DNA from: Lingula anatina
Lineage: Eukaryota; Brachiopoda; Lingulata; Lingulida; Lingulidae
Direction of reading: 5' to 3'
DNA length: 55,337 nucleotides
Assembly (NCBI RefSeq): GCF_001039355.2
Contig: NW_019773601.1
Location: 12,837-68,173, forward strand
In this document: in pieces, positions 1 to 9,830 of the stretch
How the letters are laid out: the number at the start of each line of letters is the position of its first letter
Position numbering within the stretch: position 1 is the first letter of the stretch
Notes under the pieces: model-generated
The model's database searches: none
Seen by the model: only the letters and a program-made list of their open reading frames with translations
What the model was told of the DNA's origin: nothing
Position numbers and translations under genes: made by a program

Positions 1-1200
1 TATCCTTGAGTATTATTCGGAGAAAACCCAAGATAGCTGCCAGTTGTCATAGGAATATATCATTCAAATGCACATAGGTGTCAATTAATAGAACAGTTCA
101 AATAAAGCCGTTTGATGTTTAAACATGTTGACATCCTTATTAACCTTACTCTTTATAAATCTGGTGTGTAGCAAGTGTGCATCTTGCATATTTGAGAAAA
201 TTCAAGATTGCTGCAATTCACAATAGGAATAGTACAGTCAACTACTGCCAGAGAAACATTGGGTTCAATATAAAATGAATTTTGTTTCTCGGTATTTCCC
301 ACATTCTTTTTGGACTTTTAGATATCTATCTGGTGGGTAACAAGTGTATACCCTTAAGTATTTTGAAAAAATATCATGATTACCCTCATTTGCCTTAGAA
401 GTGCCTATAAAATCTAATGCACCAGTTTTCCTATGAGGAAAAGAAGGCCATCTTGGATTTCCCCAAAATGATAAAATATGGACATTAATTACCTAACAGA
501 TATGTGTCATGGGATAATAATACTAAAAAAAACAGAATAACAACTGAATTCAGCTTCATTTTATTTGTAAGCCTATCTCTCGCAGGTATTAACTGAACCC
601 CACCTTCTACGGCTAATGGCAGCCATTTTGTTTTGTTTTGTTTTCAAAAAGGATACACATAACATTCTCATCACATATGTATTATGTTAATTAAAAAGAT
701 GTGGAAAATACTCAGAAACAAACCTAATTTATCAATTAATATTACATCTCCATGGCAGAAGAAGCCCTATGTGTATACTAGTATTCCTTTGATATGGGGG
801 CCATCTTGGATTTTTCTCAAATTGCCTATGAATAAAGGTTAGTTACTCCCCACAAATATATTATTTGTGTAATAAGAAACAAAATTAATTAGATAGTGGG
901 CAATGCATCTTCCTAGTTGGCATTAGTTAGTTGAAAACCCTTGTACATGTTCTAGTATTCCTATGCCATACGGCGGCCATCTTGGATTTTTCAATAAGTC
1001 CAAGGACATTAGTTTGTTATCTGACACATATGCATAATATGGGTAATAAGGATGTGGAAAACATTGAGAAAATACTTAATTTGATAAAAATCAACATAGA
1101 TATGTATATATTTCTACAAAATTTCACAAATTGGTCGCCATTTTGGATTTTTTGGCCAAACGGTAAATTTTTTCCGTGGGCTACGGCTCTAATTTGATTT
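1..1200. repeat. Degenerate ~175-bp tandem repeat array with an internal orientation switch
   Basis: A motif reading roughly TATTCCTATG-(N)-GGCCATCTTGGATTTTTC recurs near 430-470, 600-640, 775-805, 955-990 and 1115-1155, about 175 bases apart. The same motif occurs in reverse complement near 30-55, 205-230 and 375-400. The array is therefore two degenerate tandem blocks facing opposite ways, with the switch near 400-430. No gene is supported here; short open frames in it are not conserved between monomers. Confidence 0.55.
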
Positions 1201-1242
1201 AGTATGTCAAAAGGTACCCACATGCAAAATTTGGTGCTTTTA

Positions 1243-1358
1243 TCCCTCCATTTTAAAACTGACAGTCCGCAAGACACTAAGTTCCGAATCCTAGTGTCCG
1301 GGGGACACTGCATTTTGAAACGTAGTGACCCTGGACCGCCAGTTTTAAAATGGAGGGA
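1243..1358. repeat. Fold-back element with 19-bp perfect arms
   Basis: Arms at 1243-1261 and 1340-1358 are exact reverse complements (TCCCTCCATTTTAAAACTG). Pairing continues imperfectly inward, and a smaller GACACTA/TAGTGTC stem sits inside. The arrangement resembles a small MITE or foldback element. The GTCCGGGGGACA-type core resembles the hairpin element at 5505-5747. Confidence 0.6.
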
Positions 1359-1650
1359 CCGCTTTGAAATTCCGAGTCCTTTCATAATGATCGTTGTTAT
1401 TGTCCGCACTCGATCACTTGAGACTTAATTATTGGTTTTGAATGTATTTTTGAATAATAATAAGAAAATAAACGTTCGTTATTTTTTTTACATGTTAAAG
1501 CAATAATAACTCTTCGTTTCGGCCAAAAAAAAAAAAAAAAATGAATTTTCCTGGAGTTAACAACAATTTTCCCATACTTTCCAATGGTTGATGAATCCAT
1601 TTTTAGATTCAAAGTTGGTCCCTGGTTTTTTTCTAAAAAGTTTGGTTTTT

Positions 1651-1678
1651 TGTTAAAATCTCTTAAGAGATTTTAACA
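1651..1678. repeat. Perfect 28-bp palindrome
   Basis: The two 14-base halves (TGTTAAAATCTCTT and its reverse complement) abut at 1664/1665 with no spacer. It lies in AT-rich sequence without a gene. It could be a relic of paired transposon ends or simply cruciform-forming DNA. Confidence 0.7.
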
Positions 1679-1679
1679 G

Positions 1680-3040
1680 AGTATAGCCATCAATGGAGGT
1701 CACGTGGTCTAAAGACAAGCTCAGATATCAGAATAATAGCTATAACTGCTGTTTTTGTGGTAAAACAGAATATATTATATTTCTACGAGTTATTCACAAA
1801 GTTTTTATTGTGAAATATGGATCTCATACGAAGAGTTATTATCCCTTTAAGAATGGAAAATGGAAAAAATAAACAATATGTGAACAAATACAAAGAAAGA
1901 ATGACAATCAATTTTATTCAATCCGACTTGTGTTAATTTTCTTTTATTCCACTCGTAGATGGCCATGGTTAATCTTCGTCGTCTTCTGGTAGTGTTCTGT
2001 AATATAGAAATTTTCTATTAAAGCATATGTTTAATAGAAAAATGATCATATTATAATACAATATTATAACACTATTTATCAACAAGTATAACCCATAATG
2101 GAGTAAAACTGCGTTATATACGCGCTAATGTTATAGATGTTGACTTCAAACAATGTGAAGTACCTTAATCTCTTGGTGCAATTTAAGAACATCAACATTT
2201 ACAGGGGTCTTAAGTTTCCCGCCACATTTGTCTGGCCACATGTACGTCCCCTTCATTTTTTCCTTTCCCACTACCGCGTTTGATCCCAGGTAACGATGTG
2301 CAGTATAGAGAGAAAACATTTCAAACATTCTTTTAGGAAATATGCATTTTGAAGTTAGGGCAATTCAGGGTTTGACACGATCTTGTGTCAGACATAAGTA
2401 AAAAATTAACATTTACTTATTGTAAATCGATTTTACCATACTTTCATTGTGCAGCTATTGTATTATGGTGGTCATTCCCTCTTCAAGCTGCAAAAGAAGA
2501 CCATATGCAAACTTTATCTCATGAGATGTGTACAATATATTTAATATCAAACAACAGATACGAGCTTATTGCAGCTTTAATAAAATGTTCCTTATTTTTA
2601 ACAAAACGAAGTATTGGTAAATGGAATACAGAAAAGTACTTTGTAATGATTTACACCAGCTCTTCTTATTAGTCAGGCGGTTAAGTCCAAATTATATCCA
2701 GAATTGTGCAAAAGTTGATAAAAGCATGAAACTTTCCACGATGAATGACCCTTAGGTGTTTGTCAATTTTGGATCGGGGGGCAACTCCAAAATTCACAAG
2801 TACCCGGATGAGACGCTTTCTTAAATATGCTGACTCAGCATTTTATGTACATTCAGATTTCATCAAAACGAGCACTAACAGTACTTATTATGATATTATA
2901 AATAGATTTAAAAAACGTACGCTCACTGTGCACATCTATGAGAGCAATGCACAATTTAGAATGACAAATATCCACTTTCTCCTACAGGAACAATAGTCGA
3001 ACTCTGTAATGATTTTTCCCTAATTTTTTATTACAGAAAA
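1680..3040. other. No gene recognised
   Basis: AT-rich sequence with short open frames only. None has a splice context, a domain or a second copy in the window. I see nothing else of note here. Confidence 0.5.
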
Positions 3041-3056
3041 GCATCCTTTAGGGTTA

Positions 3057-3660
3057 GGAAGGTAAAATTAGCTTAATTGCAACTTCCGAGACATTGAGCA
3101 TTTTCAAAGTGGCCGTCAATTTTTGAGGAAAAACAGAAAAACAACCAGAGGTCGACGGATGTACTTTATTTGTGGCTGTTGTGAATGTGTTTCATGTCGG
3201 AAGAACACAGTAGGGCACAAGACTACATCCTAGCACGTCGTTGTTACTGATGAAAAAACAAAATGGCCGCCAAAACATAGGGTAGAGGCAGAGGGTAAAG
3301 TAAATGGCAAAATCAGCATATTTCTAGTATCATCAGTCTAATTAACGGCATCTTCTTCTTTGATTTTCCCGTTCATCGTGATTTTTCGTTAGCTTTTATC
3401 CTACACTACCATTATCTGCTTGTTTAATATTCAACTTATGTGTGGTGAGGGCGTAAGCCCTCCAAGTAGTCAGGTTACCCATCTAATTGGTCCCGTAGTT
3501 GAACAATACTATGTTGTTTTCTGTAATTGTTTGAAAAAGAAATGACCCTTTTTTGGTCAGAAAAGTCAACTTAGTTTGGCTTTACTAACTTCTGGGACAT
3601 TGGCACTTTTCGTTACCCAAAATGGCTGCCAATTTTTACGCAAAATTAGATAAGTATTCA
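3057..3660 (+). repeat. Two degenerate direct copies ~500 bp apart
   Basis: The block around 3077-3128 (AACTTCCGAGACATTGAGC, then a GGCCGTCAATTTTT stretch) is echoed at 3584-3640 (AACTTCTGGGACATTGGCAC, then GGCTGCCAATTTTT). This is diverged, non-coding repeat sequence. The remainder up to 4010 shows no gene. Confidence 0.4.
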
Positions 3661-4011
3661 TAGCAATTTACATCAAACTATATACAGTGCGTGAAGATTC
3701 TTCATTTTAAAGTCTATTTGCATGTTAACAAATACAGAGATGGTGTTTATTAGGGTTTTCTTTCCCATAATCTGCAAGTCATTTTAATAGAAATAGCAAA
3801 ATAGCCAGCAAATTCACAAATTTGAAGTTGTGCTTCTTTATTCTAACCACATGGGTGCTAAAAATCCTAGGAATATGTCCCGACATCGTGTTTATCTCCA
3901 AGAAAAGCCACACGGAAGGCGTGCTGCAACTGCACTGAGACTGAATGGACTCGGTATGATCACTTTCACCCGAAAAAGCGAATTTACCCTACAATAACAT
4001 AACCTTTAGTC

Positions 4012-4815
4012 TGGGCCCCAAACCAACATACGGGCTTCTAAGTCTAGGCTACGACCAAAAAATTGATGTCAAGTTGTAAAAATGCCTAAAAAGATAGCAA
4101 AGAGCAAGAGGAGAGAGGGGGAACGGGGACAAGCAAATAATGATTGGGCTCACCATCTTTGAACACTGCTGCGGATATAATGACCTTCTCAAACATGCAC
4201 CTGTTTTTATACCTCCCCCAAAACATCTCAACACGTAAGATTCCCGTACAAAGGACGAGCAACAACCAAGGCTGCCCAACGTCTACTTGCGTTGCCCTTG
4301 CGTTGCCCTTGCGTTGCCTGTACTCCTTGTACGCATAACGTACGTAGTGCACGATGCGGGACACGTGCTAAAGCCCGTCGGGCGCAGAGATACTTCTGAC
4401 ACACGGAGGCTGAGCTTTTCAGGTACTGTCCACACACTTTCTTCTTGCGCACTAAATTACAAGCACCAGTTACTTGATTTCTTCCCTGCGATCTAGCTAC
4501 GGCCCAGCCAGACGAGAGGAACCTAAAATACCGTACGTCCTGAAAATAGTGCGTGGAGTTGGGACCCAGGTTTAAGCTCATATAAAGCCTAGATCCCAAC
4601 CGAACGTACGGGCTTCTACGTGTGGTCTACGGCCAAAACATGGGCAAAACGTGGGAGTTCGTGCGTGAGGAGCACGTCCATCTTGCGACTTTTGGAGGAC
4701 GCAAACAGCACGTAGAAACTTTTCGACATGATCAACAGCCGCTACGTGCGATCTAGCTACGTCCTAGCAGGACGCAAGGAACCTAAATACCGTGCGTCCA
4801 AAACGTAGTTGGGAC
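4012..4815. mobile_element. Two adjacent non-autonomous elements sharing ends
   Basis: Block 4012-4569 begins GGGCCCCAAACCAACATACGG and ends GAGTTGGGACCCAGG. Block 4591-4815 begins TCCCAACCGAACGTACGGGC and ends GTAGTTGGGACC. Both carry GGGCTTCTA just inside the left end. A GATCTAGCTACG to GGAACCTAAA-TACCGT block is repeated about 260 bases apart (about 4490 and 4749). A short CGTTGCCCTTG triplication lies at about 4288-4320. There is no transposase, so these look like related DNA-transposon MITEs. Open frames here are by-products of the higher GC content. Confidence 0.45.
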
Positions 4816-5290
4816 CTGTAGGCTTTAGCGACAAAACACGGCACAAGCATGTACTGTAGAGGTAATTGCCGTTGCCCGTAGCCACTTACAATGTCATAAA
4901 AAATCCCNTAACTATATGCTGCGTTTATCATTAGTTGAGGTGACTGCTTGATAACTTCCATCTCGTAGATATCTTCTAACAGCTCCTATGTCCATCGTGA
5001 CTTCAGGCGAAAGATAACGGCGTGCTCGGGGGTATATATACACGTGCTCGATGACATGTTTTCAGTTACATTTATTTGTCTATTCCATTTTGGTTAAGGG
5101 TATTTTTTGCTGTGATATTACCATCAATCTACCGTGTCATAAAAGTGTTCATTTTCGCCATTGGTAAAATTGACTTTCCCATTATAAACATTCGTTCCTT
5201 TGTCAGAGTTTAAATAAAAATGTGATGGTTTTATTATTAAGAATTGTAAAATTGCACTGGTAACGAAATAAACAAATAATAATAATTTAA
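4816..5290. other. No gene recognised; one ambiguous base
   Basis: Position 4908 is N. The stretch has only short, unsupported open frames. I see no other feature in it. Confidence 0.5.
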
Positions 5291-5356
5291 AGTAGGTGTA
5301 GGGATCGAACACGAAACACAAGGAAAACCTGTACTCTACTAACATTGGCCATTATT
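5288..5356 (-). repeat. tRNA-like (pol III) promoter remnant, possible SINE head
   Basis: On the minus strand the order TGGCCAATGTTAGTAGAGTA (A-box/D-arm-like) and then, about 30 bases later, GTGTTCGATCCC (B-box/T-arm-like) matches the internal promoter of tRNA genes. The acceptor stem does not pair and no clear anticodon arm is visible. A tRNA-derived SINE head or tRNA pseudogene is more likely than a working tRNA. Chance similarity is possible. Confidence 0.35.
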
Positions 5357-5504
5357 ACCTAACGCTGTTCCACTCGTCCATGAGGTCGCTGTGCCAACCA
5401 CTCAGAAATTCATCGGCTTAATAGTTTAAGCTTATTTTTTAACCTATAGACACGGATAAATTATAACTAGAAGACAAAAATACATTATATTCTCATTTAT
5501 TATC

Positions 5505-5747
5505 GGACTTCCGGACTCACTGTTTCGCCATAGCTGTAACGGAACGTAGGGTCCGGTATAACAGAGAGTCCGGGGGACACTCTATATTAAGATTATTCAG
5601 GGTCCGGATGGACCCTGTATTTCAAAGCAGACTGTCAGATTCAGAAACCAGGGGTCCTCCGGACCCCTGGTTTCTGAATCTGACAGTCCCGGACTCTGTA
5701 TCACACCGGACTCTCAGTTCCGTCACACCGGAAGTCTGTAGCGCTTA
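5505..5747. mobile_element. Hairpin-forming MITE with perfect 27-bp inner inverted repeat
   Basis: Arms 5631-5657 and 5661-5687 are exact reverse complements around a 3-base loop, with GGGGTCC at the loop-proximal end of the left arm. Weaker pairing extends outward to GGACTTCCGG (about 5507) and CCGGAAGTCTG (about 5737). The whole unit is thus a long imperfect palindrome of about 240 bp. It encodes no protein. Such units are typical of fold-back MITEs and would form a strong hairpin in RNA or single-stranded DNA. Confidence 0.65.
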
Positions 5748-6070
5748 CGTGTAAATAATTTAACATAACAAGAAATTAGTTTATTTGCCTTACCTTATCA
5801 GCACAATGTTGACTTGATTCAGATTCTCTTAGGTTGTGTCTTTCACTGTAGAATACGGTACTGGTCTGTTCGTCTCTCTTCTTTATAATGGTTGCATAAA
5901 GTTGGGTCGCAGTTTTTAACTATGGAACTTCTAGTCTCATGACACACGTGTGAACAAGCTGGCGGAATGATATAATAGCGTAAAATGACGTCTTATGAGA
6001 CTATTTTCTTGGAATCTGCGTGTGATAACTGTAGCTATGCACCAATCATATTTAGTTCCGCTGAGTTTAA
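5745..6070 (+). repeat. Dispersed repeat family T, copy 1
   Basis: Sequence starting GTCTGTAGCGCTTACGTGTA and running through a CCTTACCTTATCAGCAC block to GAATCTGCGTGTGATAA recurs at 6648-7065 and 53272-53700. It has no coding capacity. The copies share the order of several conserved blocks but differ by many indels, so they are old. Confidence 0.55.
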
Positions 6071-6647
6071 TCATTATCAATTCAGATAACCGACCATACA
6101 ATACAAGTGCCTGATAACAACACTTCAATACATGACAAAAAGCATCATATGGAATTGGAGTTTGGAGTTATTTTGATTTTAATTGACACCGAGAGCGTTA
6201 GATATAATAACGCCATTATCAGAATAGAATCTTACTCGCTGTCATTAACCTTTCGTCAACCACTGTTTTTGGTTTGTTTACCCCTTTTGGTGTGAAAATT
6301 GTTGTTTATTACTCACGTCCTTCCCTGATCGATATGAACTTTTATTGTTGTCTAAATTGACCAAATTTATCGGGAAACACGTTGAAGATGCTCTCTCTTT
6401 TCTTTTTGTCTACAACAACGTGTTTCAATGGTTTTAGGCCTACTCTTTGTAGAATTTTATTTTTAAAGATTACTGCATTTATTTCGAACCAAGTAATAAT
6501 CTCGAAGTTATCTCCCGCTAGGTTTCATCGGTCTTTGTTAATTATTTTCTGACATTATCATTTAATAATGAACTTGCTCTAATGTCAAAATTAAATCGGA
6601 CACATACGAAACCCTTATCCAGTGGAAAGGGAACAACAATTCATCCT
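6071..6647. other. No gene recognised
   Basis: AT-rich sequence between two copies of repeat family T. The longest open frame is short and lacks splice sites or recognisable domains. Confidence 0.5.
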
Positions 6648-7065
6648 GGAAGTCTGTAGCGCATACAAGTAAATTTTACAGACCAAGAAATTGGTTAATT
6701 TGGCCTTACATTACCATCACACTGCAAAGTTTGCACGGACTGTTTTATTGTGTCTTTCACTAAATAATACGTTTTTTTTTGTCTTTCCTCCCACGGCGGT
6801 GTATTCTTTATAAAGGGTGCATAAAATTGCGTCACATTTGTTACTATGAATATTTCCAGTTACATTTTACACATGTTAACAAGCTGATAACCCGAGAGAA
6901 TGGCCTAAAATGATGTCATTTGAAGCTGTCCAAGAATCTGCATGCGATAAGGGAAGTGCTACTTATACATGTACTTTACTCCTAGGTGACTGCATTTATA
7001 GATTTAGGGCACGCATGCGCGCCATTGTTCAATTTTGCATGTTAAGACAACTCTACTGATATAGT
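6648..7065 (+). repeat. Dispersed repeat family T, copy 2
   Basis: Starts GTCTGTAGCGCATACAAGTA and keeps the CCAAGAAATTGG, CTTCTTTATAAAGGGTGCATA and AACAAGCTGATAA blocks seen in the other copies. It ends near a GCACGCATGCGCGCCATT block that is also present at about 53636. Non-coding. Confidence 0.55.
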
Positions 7066-7941
7066 GTAGTATCCCTTTCCAAACGAGCGACATGACTGCT
7101 TTAACCCTCTTTGGAATCTAAAGTAACAGTCAAGAAGACAATAAATATGATGTTATTATTAAATATGGGATCAATCTTGCCACGTTCCGGTGTAACAAAA
7201 CTGAGGGTCCTTGTTACAGAAAGTGCGCCCTCCACCTTGTTTCCGGTATAATGGTTACGGTTAGCATTACCTAAGTGGGTCAGATCTAAGGCGAGGCTTA
7301 CCTGTACAAATGAATGGGAAGCGGACTCTCTAGCAAGGGGGTCTCTGTCACATTACACTAGTACGTCTCAAACTATTTACGCTGAGTTATCAAGGGTCAT
7401 TTACACTGTTAAGCTCCCTACCTCTTAACTCTTATATCCAATTCAATTATATTACAATTATTTATCACAACGAAATATACACAATAATTTTAAATAAGTA
7501 CACTGATGATAAATATATTGCAAGATAGGTTTTTCTACGCTTCAGAGGGTGATCATAAACGTTTTTATCACTGTTGTTTAACATATATCATCATGATTTT
7601 CTCTTCTTTACTAAAATATATCACAAATGTCTAGATATCATATACTTGAGCTCCCGATACTTTCTAACAAATTAATGAAATACACTTCTTTTTCAAGAAG
7701 CAAATATTTAAGTTCTAAAATATAGCATTTCTGCTAAAAGTAGCATAAAAATTACTATTAGGCAGTTCTATGCATTATCTTCCGTTAAATTGTTCTACTT
7801 AGTTGAATACAAGACACATTTTATGCCATTCATATTGCATTTCGACATTTAAATAAAAGCTCCGGGATGGTTTGCAAAACCCATAGAAAGATTAAGTCCG
7901 GAAAATGAAAAAAAATCACGAAATGTCATTTGTGTTTGTGA
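7066..7941. other. 3' flank of the protease relic; nothing recognised
   Basis: About 7165-7260 contains CCGGTGTAACAAAACTGAGGG, a fragment related to the hairpin element at 5505-5747. The rest is AT-rich with no supported gene, and it does not obviously match the 3' flanks of the two intact protease genes. Confidence 0.4.
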
Positions 7942-9182
7942 CTAACATTCATCCTCCAATTCACGTATTATTCTATCATCATCATCATCATCACGCCCTT
8001 GATTTTTCTCGCACAATTGAATGGGAAAGCACAGTTCTTTTTCATCTGTTCTTCTCTGAGGTAAGACATTATCATTAATATTATCATGCTCTTGATATTC
8101 CTCCGCCTTCAGTTCGCACGGTTGAATATGCAATCTGATTTCTGCACGGTCCAGTAGTCCAGGGACTCTGCCTTGCAAAGACATGTATTTATTTGCTAAG
8201 TTGTCTCTGAGTTGTTCGTTATTCACAGAAGAATGTAATAAATGTTCAACTGTTTCTTTGCATAGAGGTCGATGGTTATTGAAGTAGGTAAAGGACTCAG
8301 ACCCACGTCTTTTACTACATAGCATGCAACGCGTTTTGGCAGCTGGCTTTCTTGGATCAACACGGTGAACGAACAGGAGACTGTGGTGTCTGCTTACTTT
8401 ATCAATGTAATCTACACTTTTGTCTCTCGCATCTTTTTCTTTTTTATTATTTATTTGATACAGGGAAACTGTCAAGGCGTCGGAATAAAATACCTGAGTG
8501 TCCTTTGGAATTAAGGGTGAGAACATACCCCCGTAATGACCGTTAATATCAGACGCATAACTGGCACTATCTTCTACACTGGCACCAGTAATGGGAAGCT
8601 CGCTCTCTTCCAACCCGGGATGTGGAGTGTGGTGACGCCCTTCTACTTCCAACTGAGAAACGTCATCTCTGATTTCAAATTTGCCTACAAGTATGGACAA
8701 TGCTTCTACTTTGTTATCATCTTCTAATACAACAACTGAACCACTATCACCTCCCTCTGCAAAACGAGCTGATGGTGAATCCGAACAAAGCAATATAAAA
8801 TCTTTACCACAATCTGGGAATTCACAATCAGCGCCTACCACAATGCCATACGTTTCCCCGGTTTGAGCTCCCATCTTTCGGGCCTTCTGCATTTGAATTC
8901 CCTTAAGGTCTCTACGAAAATCAATGTGTTCACGGTATTTGTGGGGTAAAAAGAACGCTTTATTTGTTGGCTGAAGTGATATCTCTCTTGTATACTACTT
9001 CGCCAAAGCCATATAACTTATTTCCCCTATTTTGATCATCATTGAAGCACTCTCTCCCACAACATGATCTCATGTTAGTGCATACCAGTGATGCTTTTCA
9101 GGCGCAGGTCCTTGGCGCACTTAAGTAAAGCACCGAGAGTTCAGTATTTCTCCGGATCGGAAGGATTGCGGATTATCTGGAT
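7942..9182 (-). pseudogene. Broken, 5'-truncated copy of the CARD/trypsin-like protease gene (terminal exon only)
   Basis: The 3' half is open from 8892 to 7942 (316 codons). It keeps a KMGAQTGETYG segment, the GDSGSVVV nucleophile motif, the CxxC-x14-H-x3-C cluster and a six-Asp acidic tail, all collinear with the terminal exons of copies A and B. Upstream (8893-9182) homology continues but is broken: a TGA at 9072-9070 replaces the Cys codon two before the catalytic His, and a deletion near 8955-8985 removes the segment with the catalytic Asp and shifts the frame. Homology stops near 9182, so the first part of this exon and the CARD and middle exons are missing. The C-terminus is also shorter (ends RELEDEC). 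A truncated product starting at Met 8892 cannot be excluded but would be proteolytically dead. Confidence 0.85.
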
Positions 9183-9830
9183 TGCAGAAATTAGATAAAG
9201 GTCACGAGATTGATACATATTCTTGTAGGCAAGACCTATGAAAAATCCAATATGGCGGTATTCCATGAGGCATACTGAATTCCAACTGATACTTTCAACA
9301 TCTGAATACCTATTTATTATGAATATAAGGATATGCGAAATTTATGAAATTTGGTAAACTGATGCAGAGAAGTATAAATACAATTTTTATGGAAGCAAAA
9401 TAAGTGTACAAGTTAAAAAACATGATACAAACATATATATTTAAATTTGCTAGGAAATTTATATTTATTCCTATGTAAAATTAATAAAAAAAAAATTGAT
9501 GTTTAAGTAGCCCTGGTCAAAAACAAGCTGGATATGGTACATATTTTTTGTAAATTTTTTTGGCCAGGATCTATAACATATCCACATAAAATTAAAATTG
9601 CTAGGGCAGATTTTTTTTGCATTTTTTTAGACAAATTAAGGCCATTTTGGCAAAAACACCCATATAAAGTAATGTAAAATAAACATGGGGGTTTTCGGGA
9701 CGCTACCTTTCAAGTACCCCCTATTTTTTTCATATTTTTTACCTATATGGTGAGAAGTTTTTGTCTGATAATTTTTTCGAAAACGCTAGGGCAGAAATAT
9801 GAATTCTGAAATATGAGAGAGCCTCCTTAA
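9183..9830. other. No gene recognised; A/T-run-rich sequence
   Basis: This lies between the protease relic and segment A. It has long A and T runs and no convincing open frame or repeat match inside the window. Confidence 0.45.

Noticed and set aside
4049-4599. Several overlapping frames of 64-123 codons
   Set aside because: They lie within GC-richer MITE-like repeats on both strands, with no domain or splice evidence.
8892-9182. Treating the relic's upstream part as a separate working exon
   Set aside because: It contains an in-frame TGA before the catalytic His and a frame-shifting deletion over the Asp. No splice sites remove them.
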